The notes beneath the pieces are model-generated. The model made no database searches. It saw nothing but the letters and a program-made list of their open reading frames with translations, and had not been told where the DNA came from. The translations under genes were made by a program, and so were the position numbers. 64,000 bases of DNA from Gemmatimonadota bacterium (GTDB taxonomy: Bacteria; Gemmatimonadota; Gemmatimonadetes; Longimicrobiales; Gaopeijiaceae): the NCBI GenBank assembly GCA_012960225.1, contig DUBS01000029.1:1-64000 (forward strand), written 5' to 3'. Position 1 is the stretch's first letter, and every line of letters begins with the position of its first letter. Positions 1 to 8,028 of the stretch are shown piece by piece.

Positions 1-407
1 ACCCTGAACTCGAGGTCAGAAACGCGATTAGCAATCGCTCGAGACGCAATCGCTTGCACGCCCGTATAGCCGTCTGTCAGAAGTTGAGCCGGGCTCGGCT
101 GCTGCTCGGTGCCCGTGATACCGCGACGCATAGTAGCTTGACGGTATTGCGGTTGAATCAGCGCCCGCTGGTAGGCTTCGTAATCGGCCTCGAGCCGGAC
201 GCGTTGCTCTTCGAGCGTCTCGTCTCGTTTGCCGAAGCGCGGTAGGTAATCTTTCCAACTCATCACGCCGTCTCCATTGGCCTTGAGGTCGATCTCGGCT
301 TCATCCCCGAACCATTTGGCGATCTTCTCAGGATCTGTAATCGCTTGCCATACCTGTCGCTGAAATGCCGAAAATTCAACCTTCTGTTCGATGACTTTTT
401 CGGGCAT
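1..407 (-). CDS. AHSA1/SRPBCC N-terminus running into phage-portal-like sequence (partial, possible chimera)
   Basis: Reading leftward from an ATG at 405-407, preceded by a GGAGA ribosome site, the frame stays open for 135 codons to the window edge. Residues 1-48 look like the start of an AHSA1/SRPBCC (START-like) domain, with VWQAITDPEKIAKWFGDEAE. From an internal ATG at 261-263 the character changes: MSWKDYLPRFGKRDE, a charged helix with LEEQRVRLEADYEAY, then YTGVQAIASRAIANRVSDLEFRV. That last stretch resembles the N-terminal region of HK97-type phage portal proteins. The internal ATG has its own GGAGA about 7 bases upstream. A true AHSA1 protein would keep its beta-sheet instead. I infer a junction near 260-280, either a real recombination or a contig-end assembly chimera. 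Family assignments rest on motif memory only. Confidence 0.5.
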   Translation of the reverse strand, partial: MPEKVIEQKVEFSAFQRQVWQAITDPEKIAKWFGDEAEIDLKANGDGVMSWKDYLPRFGKRDETLEEQRVRLEADYEAYQRALIQPQYRQATMRRGITGTEQQPSPAQLLTDGYTGVQAIASRAIANRVSDLEFR

Positions 408-535
408 TGTCTCTGTCTCCGGCTAATGGATATGAAGTGCGACGGCTATCCCATCAGGAACAGCGATGAGCCGCGATGCCAGACCGCTCCGATTGAAGCT
501 ATCTTGAATGTGACCTCGGATTTGGGAATTAGCTA

Positions 536-745
536 ATGAAAAGGGCCATTCTATTTGCGGTGGCACTGACAGCGTGTGCCCCAAGAACTAGCTCCGATTT
601 ACTGACCGCGTTCTATGTGAGTCAGAGGACGACTCGTTCGATGATTGAGTGCTACTATAATCGCATGGGAAGGATATATGCCCGGACCGTGCAGCTAACA
701 CAGGTCTGTCCGAACAGCATTCAGGTGGGTAGGGGTACGCAGTAA
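536..745 (+). CDS. small putative lipoprotein, 69 aa
   Basis: This short ORF begins with a lipoprotein-type signal, MKRAILFAVALTAC, whose LTAC fits a lipobox, so the mature chain would be acylated at Cys14 and anchored in a membrane. The rest holds two further cysteines, in IECYYN and VCPNS, with an IYARTVQL strand between them. This C-Y...V-CP pattern resembles tiny lipoproteins found in phages and proteobacteria. There is no strong Shine-Dalgarno sequence and no partner on the same strand, so its reality is uncertain. It lies close to the portal-like fragment at the window edge, which would fit a phage-derived end. Confidence 0.4.
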   Translation: MKRAILFAVALTACAPRTSSDLLTAFYVSQRTTRSMIECYYNRMGRIYARTVQLTQVCPNSIQVGRGTQ

Positions 746-1042
746 TCCCTTCTTTCAGTATCGGACACTCATAGCGCAGCTGCTACCACTGTTTTCCGCA
801 TCCGGGGGGGGGCTCTGTATACGTTGCGGTCCTGCGGGTTGAGGAGCAGAATTAGGGCATGACACGCTATCGCTCCAGAGCCGTTCTACTCTGGCGCTTC
901 CGATTGTAGACGGATTTATCCCATTGGGAACCTGGCAACAGATCGTACTCATCGACTTCGACACTCGTCCCCGTAAGCGCACGGTTCATCTGAGTGTGAT
1001 AGGAATAGGAAGATCTTGATGGGGGTCGAACCGGGGTTTGAC
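746..1042. other. intergenic region without convincing genes
   Basis: About 300 bases between the small lipoprotein and the 3' end of the MenH-like gene. Short minus-strand frames here (755-982, 867-1055) have no family character, no signal peptide and no ribosome site. A run of about ten G bases sits near 804-813. I see no tRNA, terminator or promoter that I would defend. Confidence 0.5.
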
Positions 1043-1783
1043 TCAAGTTGAGCATATGAATTCAGCGACGGCTTCTACCCAACATCGAGGCCGTTCCAGA
1101 TGCACGGTGTGTCCCGCATCAGGAACGATGAGCAACTGACCTTGTGGGAGTACAGCAGTCATTTGTTCTCCGAACTCAACAAACTTGGTGTCAAGCTCTC
1201 CGACGATAATAAGCGTCCGAGTTGGGATGCTGGGCAGGACATCCCAAAGAGATGGCAACACCCCAGTCCCCAAACCCCTAAGTGTAGAAGCCAAACCAGC
1301 CTCGGTATTGCGGAGTTGCTGAGCGTGGCGCTTTGCACGTACCGGACTAGGGAGCTGAAGTTGACTCTCAAAAAGTGGAAGGCGTTCCCATCGTCTGACA
1401 AAATCCTTGACACCATGCAATTCTATCTCGCACGCCAGTGCCTCATCATTCGCCTGCCGCTCTAACCTCTCAGCTTCGGTAGCAAGCCCCGGAGAAGCCG
1501 ATTCTAGGATTAAACGGCGCACCTTTGTCGGGTGAGTAGCCGCAAAGTGGAGAGCAACCCTTCCCCCCATCGAATAGCCAATTAAGTCTGTGGGCCAAAC
1601 TCCAGCGTGTTCAACCCGAGTGAGTGTTGCTTCAAGAGAGAAATCTCTAGGGTCTAGATCATCGGAATAACTCCCGTGACCTGGAAGGTCACAGAGGATA
1701 GGCGAGCAACCTACAGAGGCAAGTCCATCTGAGATCAACCGTCCCCATGAATCAGATGACCCAGTGAAGCCGTGGAGTAGCAC
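1043..1783 (-). CDS. menH: alpha/beta hydrolase, MenH-type (SHCHC synthase-like)
   Basis: The 246-residue chain has the alpha/beta hydrolase layout of MenH, which eliminates pyruvate from SEPHCHC to give SHCHC in menaquinone synthesis. Visible are LLHGFTGS for the oxyanion region at the very N-terminus, the nucleophile elbow GYSMGGR, the acid in GELDTKF and the catalytic histidine in AGHTVHLE. MGTGS/GLGTG-like and PLF...QLQLP segments also match MenH. The annotated GTG start leaves only one residue before LLHGF. An in-frame CTG at 1799-1801, just after an AGGGAGGG ribosome-like site and an upstream TAG, would add six residues and is the more attractive start. Even so it lacks roughly 20 residues of the usual N-terminus. 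No other men gene is in the window, so the reaction is inferred; a related esterase is possible. Confidence 0.72.
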   Translation of the reverse strand: MLLHGFTGSSDSWGRLISDGLASVGCSPILCDLPGHGSYSDDLDPRDFSLEATLTRVEHAGVWPTDLIGYSMGGRVALHFAATHPTKVRRLILESASPGLATEAERLERQANDEALACEIELHGVKDFVRRWERLPLFESQLQLPSPVRAKRHAQQLRNTEAGLASTLRGLGTGVLPSLWDVLPSIPTRTLIIVGELDTKFVEFGEQMTAVLPQGQLLIVPDAGHTVHLERPRCWVEAVAEFICST

Positions 1784-1852
1784 TGGATGGTGGTGAATCA
1801 GTTCAGGCCCTCCCTACTTGCAGAGCCCTTGGCCCAAGAGAAGCTTGCTGGA

Positions 1853-2473
1853 ATGAAGATCTTAGTTGTTGGTTCCTCCGGAATTATCGGCTCGGCCGTG
1901 GCGAACGCTCTCTCTGAGCGCGGCCAAGATATCGTTGAGGTGACGCATTCGGGCGAAGGGCTGACGGTAGACCTGTCTGACATAGCTTCGCTCAAGGAAT
2001 TGTATGATAAAATCGGAAAACTAGATGCGGTTGTGTGCGCCGCAGGAGTGGCACAGTTCGGGCCTCTGGAAGAGCTTTCTGATGACGATTTTACCCAGAG
2101 CATTGAGAACAAGTTAATGGGCCAGGTGAACCTAGTGCGATGTGGGATCGGGCAGGTAACCGAGGGAGGCTCATTCACACTCACAAGCGGTGGATTGTCA
2201 CAGAAGCCTGCTGCGGCAACGACTGCTGTGAGTATGGTTGGTGCCGCAGTCGAAGCCTTTGTAAAGGGAGCTGCGATCGATCTGGAAGGCCGTTACCGGG
2301 TTAATGTGGTGAGCCCGGGTTGGGTTGCTGAAAGTCGCATACAGATCGGTCTTGGTCCGATGCCGGGCATCTGGGCCCGGGACTTGGCCGAGTATTACAT
2401 CGACCTTGTAGAGGGCCTGCAAACAGGTCAAATCGTTCAGGCGGAAACAGCTAAGCCCGATGGTATTCCTTAG
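1853..2473 (+). CDS. atypical short-chain dehydrogenase/reductase lacking the catalytic Tyr
   Basis: The 206-residue protein opens with a Rossmann fold typical of SDRs: MKILVVGSSGIIGSAVA carries the GxxGxxG dinucleotide loop, followed by VDLSD and the AAGVAQFGPLEEL region (a variant of NNAG). At the usual active-site position TSGGL provides the serine, but there is no YxxxK; the segment reads TTAVSMVGAAVEAFVKGAA. This matches a known subgroup of small atypical SDRs that lack the tyrosine. The start at 1853 is chosen because the dinucleotide loop begins there, with GAGAAGCTTGCTGG upstream; an in-frame ATG at 1787 would add an unconserved tail. The gene is divergent from the MenH-like gene and its stop overlaps the convergent DUF6526 gene by four bases. 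Substrate unknown. Confidence 0.8.
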   Translation: MKILVVGSSGIIGSAVANALSERGQDIVEVTHSGEGLTVDLSDIASLKELYDKIGKLDAVVCAAGVAQFGPLEELSDDDFTQSIENKLMGQVNLVRCGIGQVTEGGSFTLTSGGLSQKPAAATTAVSMVGAAVEAFVKGAAIDLEGRYRVNVVSPGWVAESRIQIGLGPMPGIWARDLAEYYIDLVEGLQTGQIVQAETAKPDGIP

Positions 2474-2907
2474 ATACGTTGATGGTCTGCTCGCCAGTTC
2501 TTGATCGCTTGCTTGAGCGTCTTGCGATTGGAGATTCCTTCGGTTAGTGCCTTGGACACCAGACCAGGGAGTTCCTCGTCAGAGGCAAAGCGTAGCGCAA
2601 TCATTTGCTCTGTTGTCACCTCAGGAATCCTTTGCTTAAGCTCTTCAGGGAGAAGCTTCTCCATACGCAACTGCTCTTCGAGCCGAATAACTCTATCCTG
2701 AACACCTAAGGCAAACCAACGGGCAAAGAAAGCCACAAAGATAACGCCTACTGAAAAAATAAAGATCACTAGACCAGCAAAGGAAAAATCGACCAGAACC
2801 CTATATCCCAAGTAGATACTGGGGAGTAGGAGCATAGGTGTCATCAAATAATGGTAGGCAGGGACCATCTTAGCGTGGTTCTTAAGGTTCTGGTCTGATT
2901 GGCTCAT
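2470..2907 (-). CDS. DUF6526-family membrane protein
   Basis: The 145-residue protein matches the DUF6526 pattern: a short cytosolic start (KNHAKMVPAYHY), two adjacent hydrophobic helices at about residues 18-40 and 45-65, the signature FARWFALGVQDRVIRLEEQLR, and a soluble tail with ALRFASDEELP and a terminal AIKNWRADH. Both helices are separated by only a few residues, so the tail probably faces the cytoplasm. The start at 2907 has AGAGGA five bases upstream; longer in-frame starts up to 3069 add sequence that is not family-like and overlaps the divergent dehydrogenase. Function is unknown. Its stop overlaps that of the SDR gene, so the two are convergent without a terminator. Confidence 0.82.
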   Translation of the reverse strand: MSQSDQNLKNHAKMVPAYHYLMTPMLLLPSIYLGYRVLVDFSFAGLVIFIFSVGVIFVAFFARWFALGVQDRVIRLEEQLRMEKLLPEELKQRIPEVTTEQMIALRFASDEELPGLVSKALTEGISNRKTLKQAIKNWRADHQRI

Positions 2908-3015
2908 GGGTTCCTCTATCATTGGGCAACTAAGGTACGTACCGGACCCTGTAAATGGGGTGACCAACCTAGCGAAGACGTGTATGCTGTGCAGCCCAGA
3001 ACATGATCGGAGTCT

Positions 3016-4062
3016 ATGAAGAGCTACCAGTTCCGTGAGTACGGAAAACATCTTGAGTCCATTGAACATCCCGAGCCTTCGCCGGAAGGGACGGAAGTCC
3101 TAGCCCGTGTCCTAGCATGCGGTGTATGTCATAGTGACGTACACCTTTGGGAGGGTGAGTACGACCTCGGAAATGAACGGAAACTAGATGCTAGAAGTGG
3201 ACGAGGCTTACCCTTCACCTTAGGTCATGAGATTTGTGCCGAAGTAGTTCGAGTGGGGCCCGATGCGCCGGATACGCTGATCGGGAAACGGTTTGTGGTA
3301 TTTCCGTGGATTGGGTGTGGAGCCTGCAATATCTGTGATCATCAAGCCGAACACCTTTGCCTTCGTCCTCGGGCTCTCGGGACTTTTGTGGATGGGGGGT
3401 ATAGCGATCACGTGCTAGTTCCCGACCCGAGATACCTCTTCGATTTTGGCAATCTCGAACCAGAACTCGCGTGCACATATGCATGCTCAGGCCTCACTGC
3501 TTATAGCGCAGTGAAGAAAGCCATCGGACATCGTGGATCTCACATCGTGATAATCGGAGCAGGAGGCGTTGGCCTTTCAGCGTTAATGATCGTGAAAGCA
3601 ACAACAGATTATGAAGTCATCGTAGCAGACATCCGGCAAGAAGCTCGGGATGCTGCAGAACAAGCAGGAGCAAGCCATACACTCGATGCAAACGATAAGA
3701 ACGCTCACAGGCTCATCAAGAAAATCAGTGGTGGAGGAGCTTGTGCAGTTGTTGACTGCGTAGGATCTGAGGCATCTGCAAATCTAGGTATGAGAAGCCT
3801 CGCAAAGAGCGGCATCCTCATCATTGTGGGTCTCTTCGGTGGAGCCCTCCAGGTATCACTCCCACTCCTGCCACTTAAGGACATAACGATACGTGGATCT
3901 GATCTAGGCAGCCTCAGTGAGATGGGTGAATTGATGGAACTGGCTAGAGCGGGACGTATAGACCCTATCCCAATCGAGACTCGCGCTCTCGACCAGGCAC
4001 AGCAAACTCTTTACGATCTCGCTGAAGGAAATTTAGTCGGTCGCGTCGTACTGGAGCCGTAA
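3016..4062 (+). CDS. zinc-dependent alcohol dehydrogenase (MDR family)
   Basis: A 348-residue medium-chain dehydrogenase. The catalytic zinc site is visible as CGVCHSDVH (Cys, near residue 38) and GHE, and the structural zinc lobe as four cysteines in GCGACNICDHQAEHLC. The NAD(P) fold follows at about residue 175 with IIGAGGVGLSA, then VADIR, whose Asp suggests NAD rather than NADP. It would oxidise an alcohol or reduce an aldehyde in the cytoplasm. An insertion near residues 45-62 (YDLGNERKLDARSGRGLPF) between the two zinc ligands is typical of ADHs related to those acting on larger alcohols. Substrate cannot be told. It stands alone between a divergent membrane protein and a 298-base gap. 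Confidence 0.88.
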   Translation: MKSYQFREYGKHLESIEHPEPSPEGTEVLARVLACGVCHSDVHLWEGEYDLGNERKLDARSGRGLPFTLGHEICAEVVRVGPDAPDTLIGKRFVVFPWIGCGACNICDHQAEHLCLRPRALGTFVDGGYSDHVLVPDPRYLFDFGNLEPELACTYACSGLTAYSAVKKAIGHRGSHIVIIGAGGVGLSALMIVKATTDYEVIVADIRQEARDAAEQAGASHTLDANDKNAHRLIKKISGGGACAVVDCVGSEASANLGMRSLAKSGILIIVGLFGGALQVSLPLLPLKDITIRGSDLGSLSEMGELMELARAGRIDPIPIETRALDQAQQTLYDLAEGNLVGRVVLEP

Positions 4063-4360
4063 CCACTTATTGATCCCACCGAGAACCTTATTGGAATCTT
4101 TATGGTACAAATTACAGCCCCTGGAGAGATAGCATTCCGCGAACAATTCAAGAGACTTGTATACCAAGTCCTTGCAGGATAGAGAGAGTCACCCGAAAAC
4201 GAGACACGCTAAGTAGGTACACAGTAAACCCAATTTCCTGGAGCAAAAGCGTATTAATCTCCTTGATACCCTGCGGCTATTTTCGGAGATTGGGTTAGAA
4301 GTTGAACGGAGCTGACGTACAAGACCTTATCTCCCATAGAAAGCAATCTACTAACAAAAT
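4063..4360. other. intergenic region, no gene seen
   Basis: 298 bases between the alcohol dehydrogenase and the alpha-oxoamine synthase. AT-richer than its surroundings. I see no tRNA, no strong terminator stem and no ORF with coding character; the promoter for the following two-gene unit presumably lies here. Confidence 0.4.
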
Positions 4361-5713
4361 ATGACCAAGCCGAAAAACGGAGTCTCCGAGGTTGGAGCTG
4401 GCGTAGAACCTGAGCCCGAAACAAATAGGATTTCAGTCGACCCAGATAGTCTTCCAACTATCCCGGCTGCAATGGAGTACGACTACACGAACTTCTATTT
4501 CGGGGCCGGGACTGATGCGTTCGCTCTGCTAGAGCCATTCGATGACTGGTGGGGGCAAGTTCATCCTGCAGGTTACTACCTCTACGAGCTGCCACTCCGC
4601 TCAGCCCCATCAACTCGAGTCGACGTTGAGGACACAAAAACAGGTGAGATACGACGGGGACTCGTCAATTTTGCCTCGTACAACTATCTGGGACTCTCAT
4701 ATAGGCCGGAAGTCAAGGAAGCAATCAAGGAAGCTGCTGAAATCTACGGAGGTGGGTCCTCGGGATCACCGATTTTGAGTGGCACGACACACCTGCATGA
4801 GCAGTTCTCCGCGGAAGTAGCGGCGTTTAAGGGTAAAGAAGCTGCGCTTATCTTCCCTACGGGCTACAGCGCCAATGTCGGGACGATCTCAGGATTGATG
4901 CGTTCGGGCGACTTGATCGTAGCCGATCAATACGCCCACGCCAGCATCGTCGACGGCATGATTCTATCGAAAGCCAAGTCCCGGTTCTTTAGACACAATC
5001 GGGCAGACGACCTCGATCGTAAATTGAAAGGATTCGACGGAAAGAAGCTGGTCATCGTTGAGGGCGTGTACTCCATGGACGGTGACGTTACAGCGCTGGC
5101 TGATATAGTCGAAGTGTGCCGTGCCCGCGGGGCTCGGATCATGATCGACGAAGCACACTCAGCCTTCGTATACGGTGCTACCGGAAAGGGTATAGTCGAA
5201 GACGTAGGGTTAGATGATGAGGTGGACATCCACCTCGGCACCTTCTCTAAGAGTCTTGGCGGACAGGGCGGCTACACCGCAGGCTCTCTCAAACTTATTA
5301 ACTATCTCCGCGGTTTCTCGCGATCACGTTTCTTCTCTTGCGCTCTATCCCCAGTCGTGGTAGCTGGACTAAGAAAGGCTCTAGAAATCGCGAGCAACGA
5401 ACCAGAACTCCGAACGAAACTCTGGGAAAACGTTGCTTATATGCAGAAATTGCTGGGTGATGCCGAAGTCCCAATCGGTGACTCTACCTCACAGGTAATT
5501 CCCATTATGGTCCGCGACGATGCGCGCGTGCTGGCAATGGGCGAGGAGCTATTCCGAGAGGGAGTGTACATTAACCCGGTCATCTATCCCGCAGTCGGCA
5601 AGCATAAATCACGGTTCCGAATGTCGATCTCAGCAGCACACACGTCGGAGGAACTTGAAGAGGGCGCAGCCGTGATCGTGCGCGTCCTGCAGAGGTTCGG
5701 CATATGTCCTTAG
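4361..5713 (+). CDS. PLP-dependent alpha-oxoamine synthase family enzyme (KBL/BioF/SPT-like)
   Basis: The 450-residue protein is a fold-type I PLP enzyme of the family that condenses an amino acid with an acyl-CoA and releases CO2 (glycine C-acetyltransferase, BioF, serine palmitoyltransferase). Features: NFASYNYLGL near 103-112, GSSGSPILSGTTHLHEQ (132-149), DEAHSAFVYG (263-272) with the PLP-ring Asp, and the Schiff-base lysine K297 in GTFSKSLGG. A C-terminal RMSISAAHT segment holds the carboxylate-binding Arg. An N-terminal extension of about 80 residues, rich in aromatics (TNFYFGAG, DDWWGQ), goes beyond BioF and is closer to SPT-like or polyketide-associated members. It overlaps the next gene by ten bases, so the two are probably translated together. 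The exact product is unknown. Confidence 0.82.
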   Translation: MTKPKNGVSEVGAGVEPEPETNRISVDPDSLPTIPAAMEYDYTNFYFGAGTDAFALLEPFDDWWGQVHPAGYYLYELPLRSAPSTRVDVEDTKTGEIRRGLVNFASYNYLGLSYRPEVKEAIKEAAEIYGGGSSGSPILSGTTHLHEQFSAEVAAFKGKEAALIFPTGYSANVGTISGLMRSGDLIVADQYAHASIVDGMILSKAKSRFFRHNRADDLDRKLKGFDGKKLVIVEGVYSMDGDVTALADIVEVCRARGARIMIDEAHSAFVYGATGKGIVEDVGLDDEVDIHLGTFSKSLGGQGGYTAGSLKLINYLRGFSRSRFFSCALSPVVVAGLRKALEIASNEPELRTKLWENVAYMQKLLGDAEVPIGDSTSQVIPIMVRDDARVLAMGEELFREGVYINPVIYPAVGKHKSRFRMSISAAHTSEELEEGAAVIVRVLQRFGICP

Positions 5714-6366
5714 GGAGCTATCACTTCCATACAGGGGTCAGCGCCTTCTTTGAGATGGAGACAGCAGACGCCCGCGCACTCTTGCCCCAACATCTTGAGC
5801 CTATCGAGGTGCGCCATCAACGGAGTGTGCTTTCTGTCACAGCCTTCCTCTTCGATGATAGTGTCGTGGGCCCTTACACTGAGATCATGTTCTCGGTAAT
5901 CGTTCCACCGACTGTGGCTCAATTGGGTCCGCACGCAAAGGCAGGATTCTTCCCCTTCCTTGCTGCCACAAGTTCAGAGGAGGCCCGACGCATCAAGTCT
6001 GAGCGCTTTCATTTTCCCTATCATGAAGAAGACATCAAGGCGCAGTTCATCGAGAGAGAAGGCCGCATGCGTGTGCGGGTCTTCGGAGGAGAAGATCCAG
6101 TTGTTGACATGAGTGTAACCCGAGGCACTTGGGAAACCACCACGCTTTTACTTCAGGGTTACATGATGAACGGATCCGAGCGTCTTAGAACAACACTTCA
6201 AATCACTGGTGAATATACGGTTCATGAAAATGAACAGGGTGAGATGACGCTCTTTCCGCACGCCATGATCGCCAAGCACTTTCCGGGCGAAGTCTCTGCT
6301 TATCCGTTCCGTGAAACTTGGCTCAAGAATGGAACTGAGGTCTTCCACAAACTGGAAACCTTTTAG
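5704..6366 (+). CDS. acetoacetate decarboxylase-like (ADC family) protein
   Basis: A 220-residue protein with features of the ADC beta-barrel superfamily: an N-terminal strand pair with ALLPQHLEPIEVRHQRSVLSVTAFLFDDSVVGPYTEIMFSV-type spacing, a central GFFPFLAATSSEEARR segment and a later FPHAMIAKHFPGEV. In the family such proteins decarboxylate or otherwise transform beta-keto acids, or bind lipophilic ligands. I cannot confidently place the Schiff-base lysine of true acetoacetate decarboxylase, so catalysis is uncertain. The ATG lies inside the 3' end of the alpha-oxoamine synthase gene, arguing for a common substrate flow or complex. Soluble; no signal peptide. Confidence 0.6.
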   Translation: MSLGSYHFHTGVSAFFEMETADARALLPQHLEPIEVRHQRSVLSVTAFLFDDSVVGPYTEIMFSVIVPPTVAQLGPHAKAGFFPFLAATSSEEARRIKSERFHFPYHEEDIKAQFIEREGRMRVRVFGGEDPVVDMSVTRGTWETTTLLLQGYMMNGSERLRTTLQITGEYTVHENEQGEMTLFPHAMIAKHFPGEVSAYPFRETWLKNGTEVFHKLETF

Positions 6367-6474
6367 TTCAAACTCCGCGTTCAGAATCAGACTTTTGAAG
6401 AAAGGCACGCTATCTCTCGTAGTAGTAGTTCACTTAGGGAGTATCGTTTGCAACCTGAAAGGCAAGGGAGTCAT

Positions 6475-7938
6475 ATGGTGCGACCAGATAGAATTCTATT
6501 GAGCTTCATTCTGCTCCTTGCCTTTTCAGGACCCGTGTTAGTCGCACAGGAAGACGAGGGATTAGTTGGTAGTTGGCGTGGAGGACTTCAGGTCGGAGGT
6601 GGAGTTTCCCTGACCATTGTTTTCAATATTAGCCAAGACGCTGGCGGCGCATTCACCGGTACAATGGACAGCCCAGACCAGGGTGCAGTTGGTATCCCGC
6701 TGACCAGTGTAAGCATCGAAGGCAACAGCGTAACTGTTAGTATTGAAGCCGCCCAAGGCACCTATACAGGGACTCTATCAGACGAAGGAGATCAGCTTTC
6801 TGGTATCTGGAATCAGGGTCCAGCCTCGCTAGCGCTCACACTCGTAAAGGGTGATCCGTCTCCACCACCGGAGCGACCACAGGAGCCTGGTCCTCCTTAT
6901 CCGTACAGCACCGAGGAAGTGACGTTTAGGAATACTGACGCGGGGATTGATTTAGCTGGAACCCTTACTATCCCAGATGGTCTTGGGCCATTTCCCGGGG
7001 TTGTGCTGGTCAGCGGATCAGGGCCTCAAGATCGGAATGAATCCTTGATGGGCCACAAGCCATTCTTGGTCTTAGCAGACCACTTAAGCCGCCGAGGAAT
7101 CGCCGTTCTACGTTTTGATGACCGTGGAGTGGGCTCATCCGGTGGGGAGTTCGGAACAGCCACCTCGGAGGATTTCACAGAGGATGCGCTAGCAGGAGTT
7201 TTATACCTTGAAGTCCAGGACCGTGTCGCGGAAAATCAAGTCGGTATAGTCGGTCATTCAGAGGGAGGCCTCATCGCGCCCCTAGCTGCGATTCGGTCCG
7301 AAAGAGTCGCTTACATCGTCATGCTGGCCGGACCGGGGGTACCCGGTATCGATATCCTTGTTGCTCAAGGACAACTCATTAATCGAGCTGCCGGTATGCC
7401 CGAGTTGCTAGTCGAATCAAACAGCCGTATCCAGCTCGCTCTAGCGGACATAGTGAGAAGAGAGCCTGATCCAGAAAAAGCTGGCCCACTAATGCGCGTG
7501 GTAATGCGAGACGAGCTTGAGAACCTTCCACCCGATATCAAGGAGGCCCTTCCGGAGTCTCAGGTTGGCGATGTAGCAATTAACACAACCGTTAATCAGA
7601 TCAACTCTCCTTGGTTCCGCTTCTTCTTAAACCATGATCCGCGACCCGTACTAGAGCAAGTTTCTGTTCCCGTGCTCGCGATCTTCGGTGAGAAGGACCT
7701 TCAAGTACCTCCCGAACTGAATGTCTCTGAAATCGAAGCAGCCTTCGAGCGTGGGAATAACGAAGCCGCGACGGTTCGAGTTCTAGCAGGTCTGAATCAC
7801 CTGTTTCAACAAGCGGAATCAGGTGCCCCTTCGGAGTATCAGCAGATCGAGGAAACCTTTAATCAGAGCGCCCTAGAACTCATTAGCTCCTGGATCCTTG
7901 AACACTTCCCAGCCCCGAAGCTAGACACGTTGAATTAG
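6475..7938 (+). CDS. secreted alpha/beta hydrolase with N-terminal beta domain
   Basis: The 487-residue protein starts with a Sec signal (ILLSFILLLAFSGPVLVAQ, cleavage near 27). Residues about 30-130 form a beta-rich domain of GSWRGGL...GGAFTGTMDS...GTLSDEGDQLSGIW pattern, known in front of many secreted hydrolases. A proline-rich linker (PSPPPERPQEPGPPYP) leads to an alpha/beta hydrolase domain: oxyanion loop VLVSGSGPQDRNE, nucleophile elbow GHSEGG, acid in GEKDLQVPP and histidine in GLNHLFQ. It probably cleaves esters or peptides outside the cytoplasm. The start at 6475 is preceded by AAGGGAG; an upstream in-frame TTG at 6448 is weaker. The N-terminal domain resembles the two small duplicated proteins of the qhp locus (55914 and 56404). 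Confidence 0.85.
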   Translation: MVRPDRILLSFILLLAFSGPVLVAQEDEGLVGSWRGGLQVGGGVSLTIVFNISQDAGGAFTGTMDSPDQGAVGIPLTSVSIEGNSVTVSIEAAQGTYTGTLSDEGDQLSGIWNQGPASLALTLVKGDPSPPPERPQEPGPPYPYSTEEVTFRNTDAGIDLAGTLTIPDGLGPFPGVVLVSGSGPQDRNESLMGHKPFLVLADHLSRRGIAVLRFDDRGVGSSGGEFGTATSEDFTEDALAGVLYLEVQDRVAENQVGIVGHSEGGLIAPLAAIRSERVAYIVMLAGPGVPGIDILVAQGQLINRAAGMPELLVESNSRIQLALADIVRREPDPEKAGPLMRVVMRDELENLPPDIKEALPESQVGDVAINTTVNQINSPWFRFFLNHDPRPVLEQVSVPVLAIFGEKDLQVPPELNVSEIEAAFERGNNEAATVRVLAGLNHLFQQAESGAPSEYQQIEETFNQSALELISSWILEHFPAPKLDTLN

Positions 7939-8028
7939 ACTCCTAACAGACTGGTCAGTTATCTGACTTCCTGCTAAACCGGTTTCTAAATCTCTAGCTC
8001 ACCCCTGCTATCACCATTAGCGTAACTG

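Noticed and set aside
345-536. 63-residue plus-strand ORF
   Set aside because: It lies antisense to the start of the AHSA1-like frame, has no ribosome site and no family character.
755-1055. two short overlapping minus-strand ORFs
   Set aside because: Low-complexity, no signal peptide, no ribosome site, overlapping each other in different frames; treated as non-coding.
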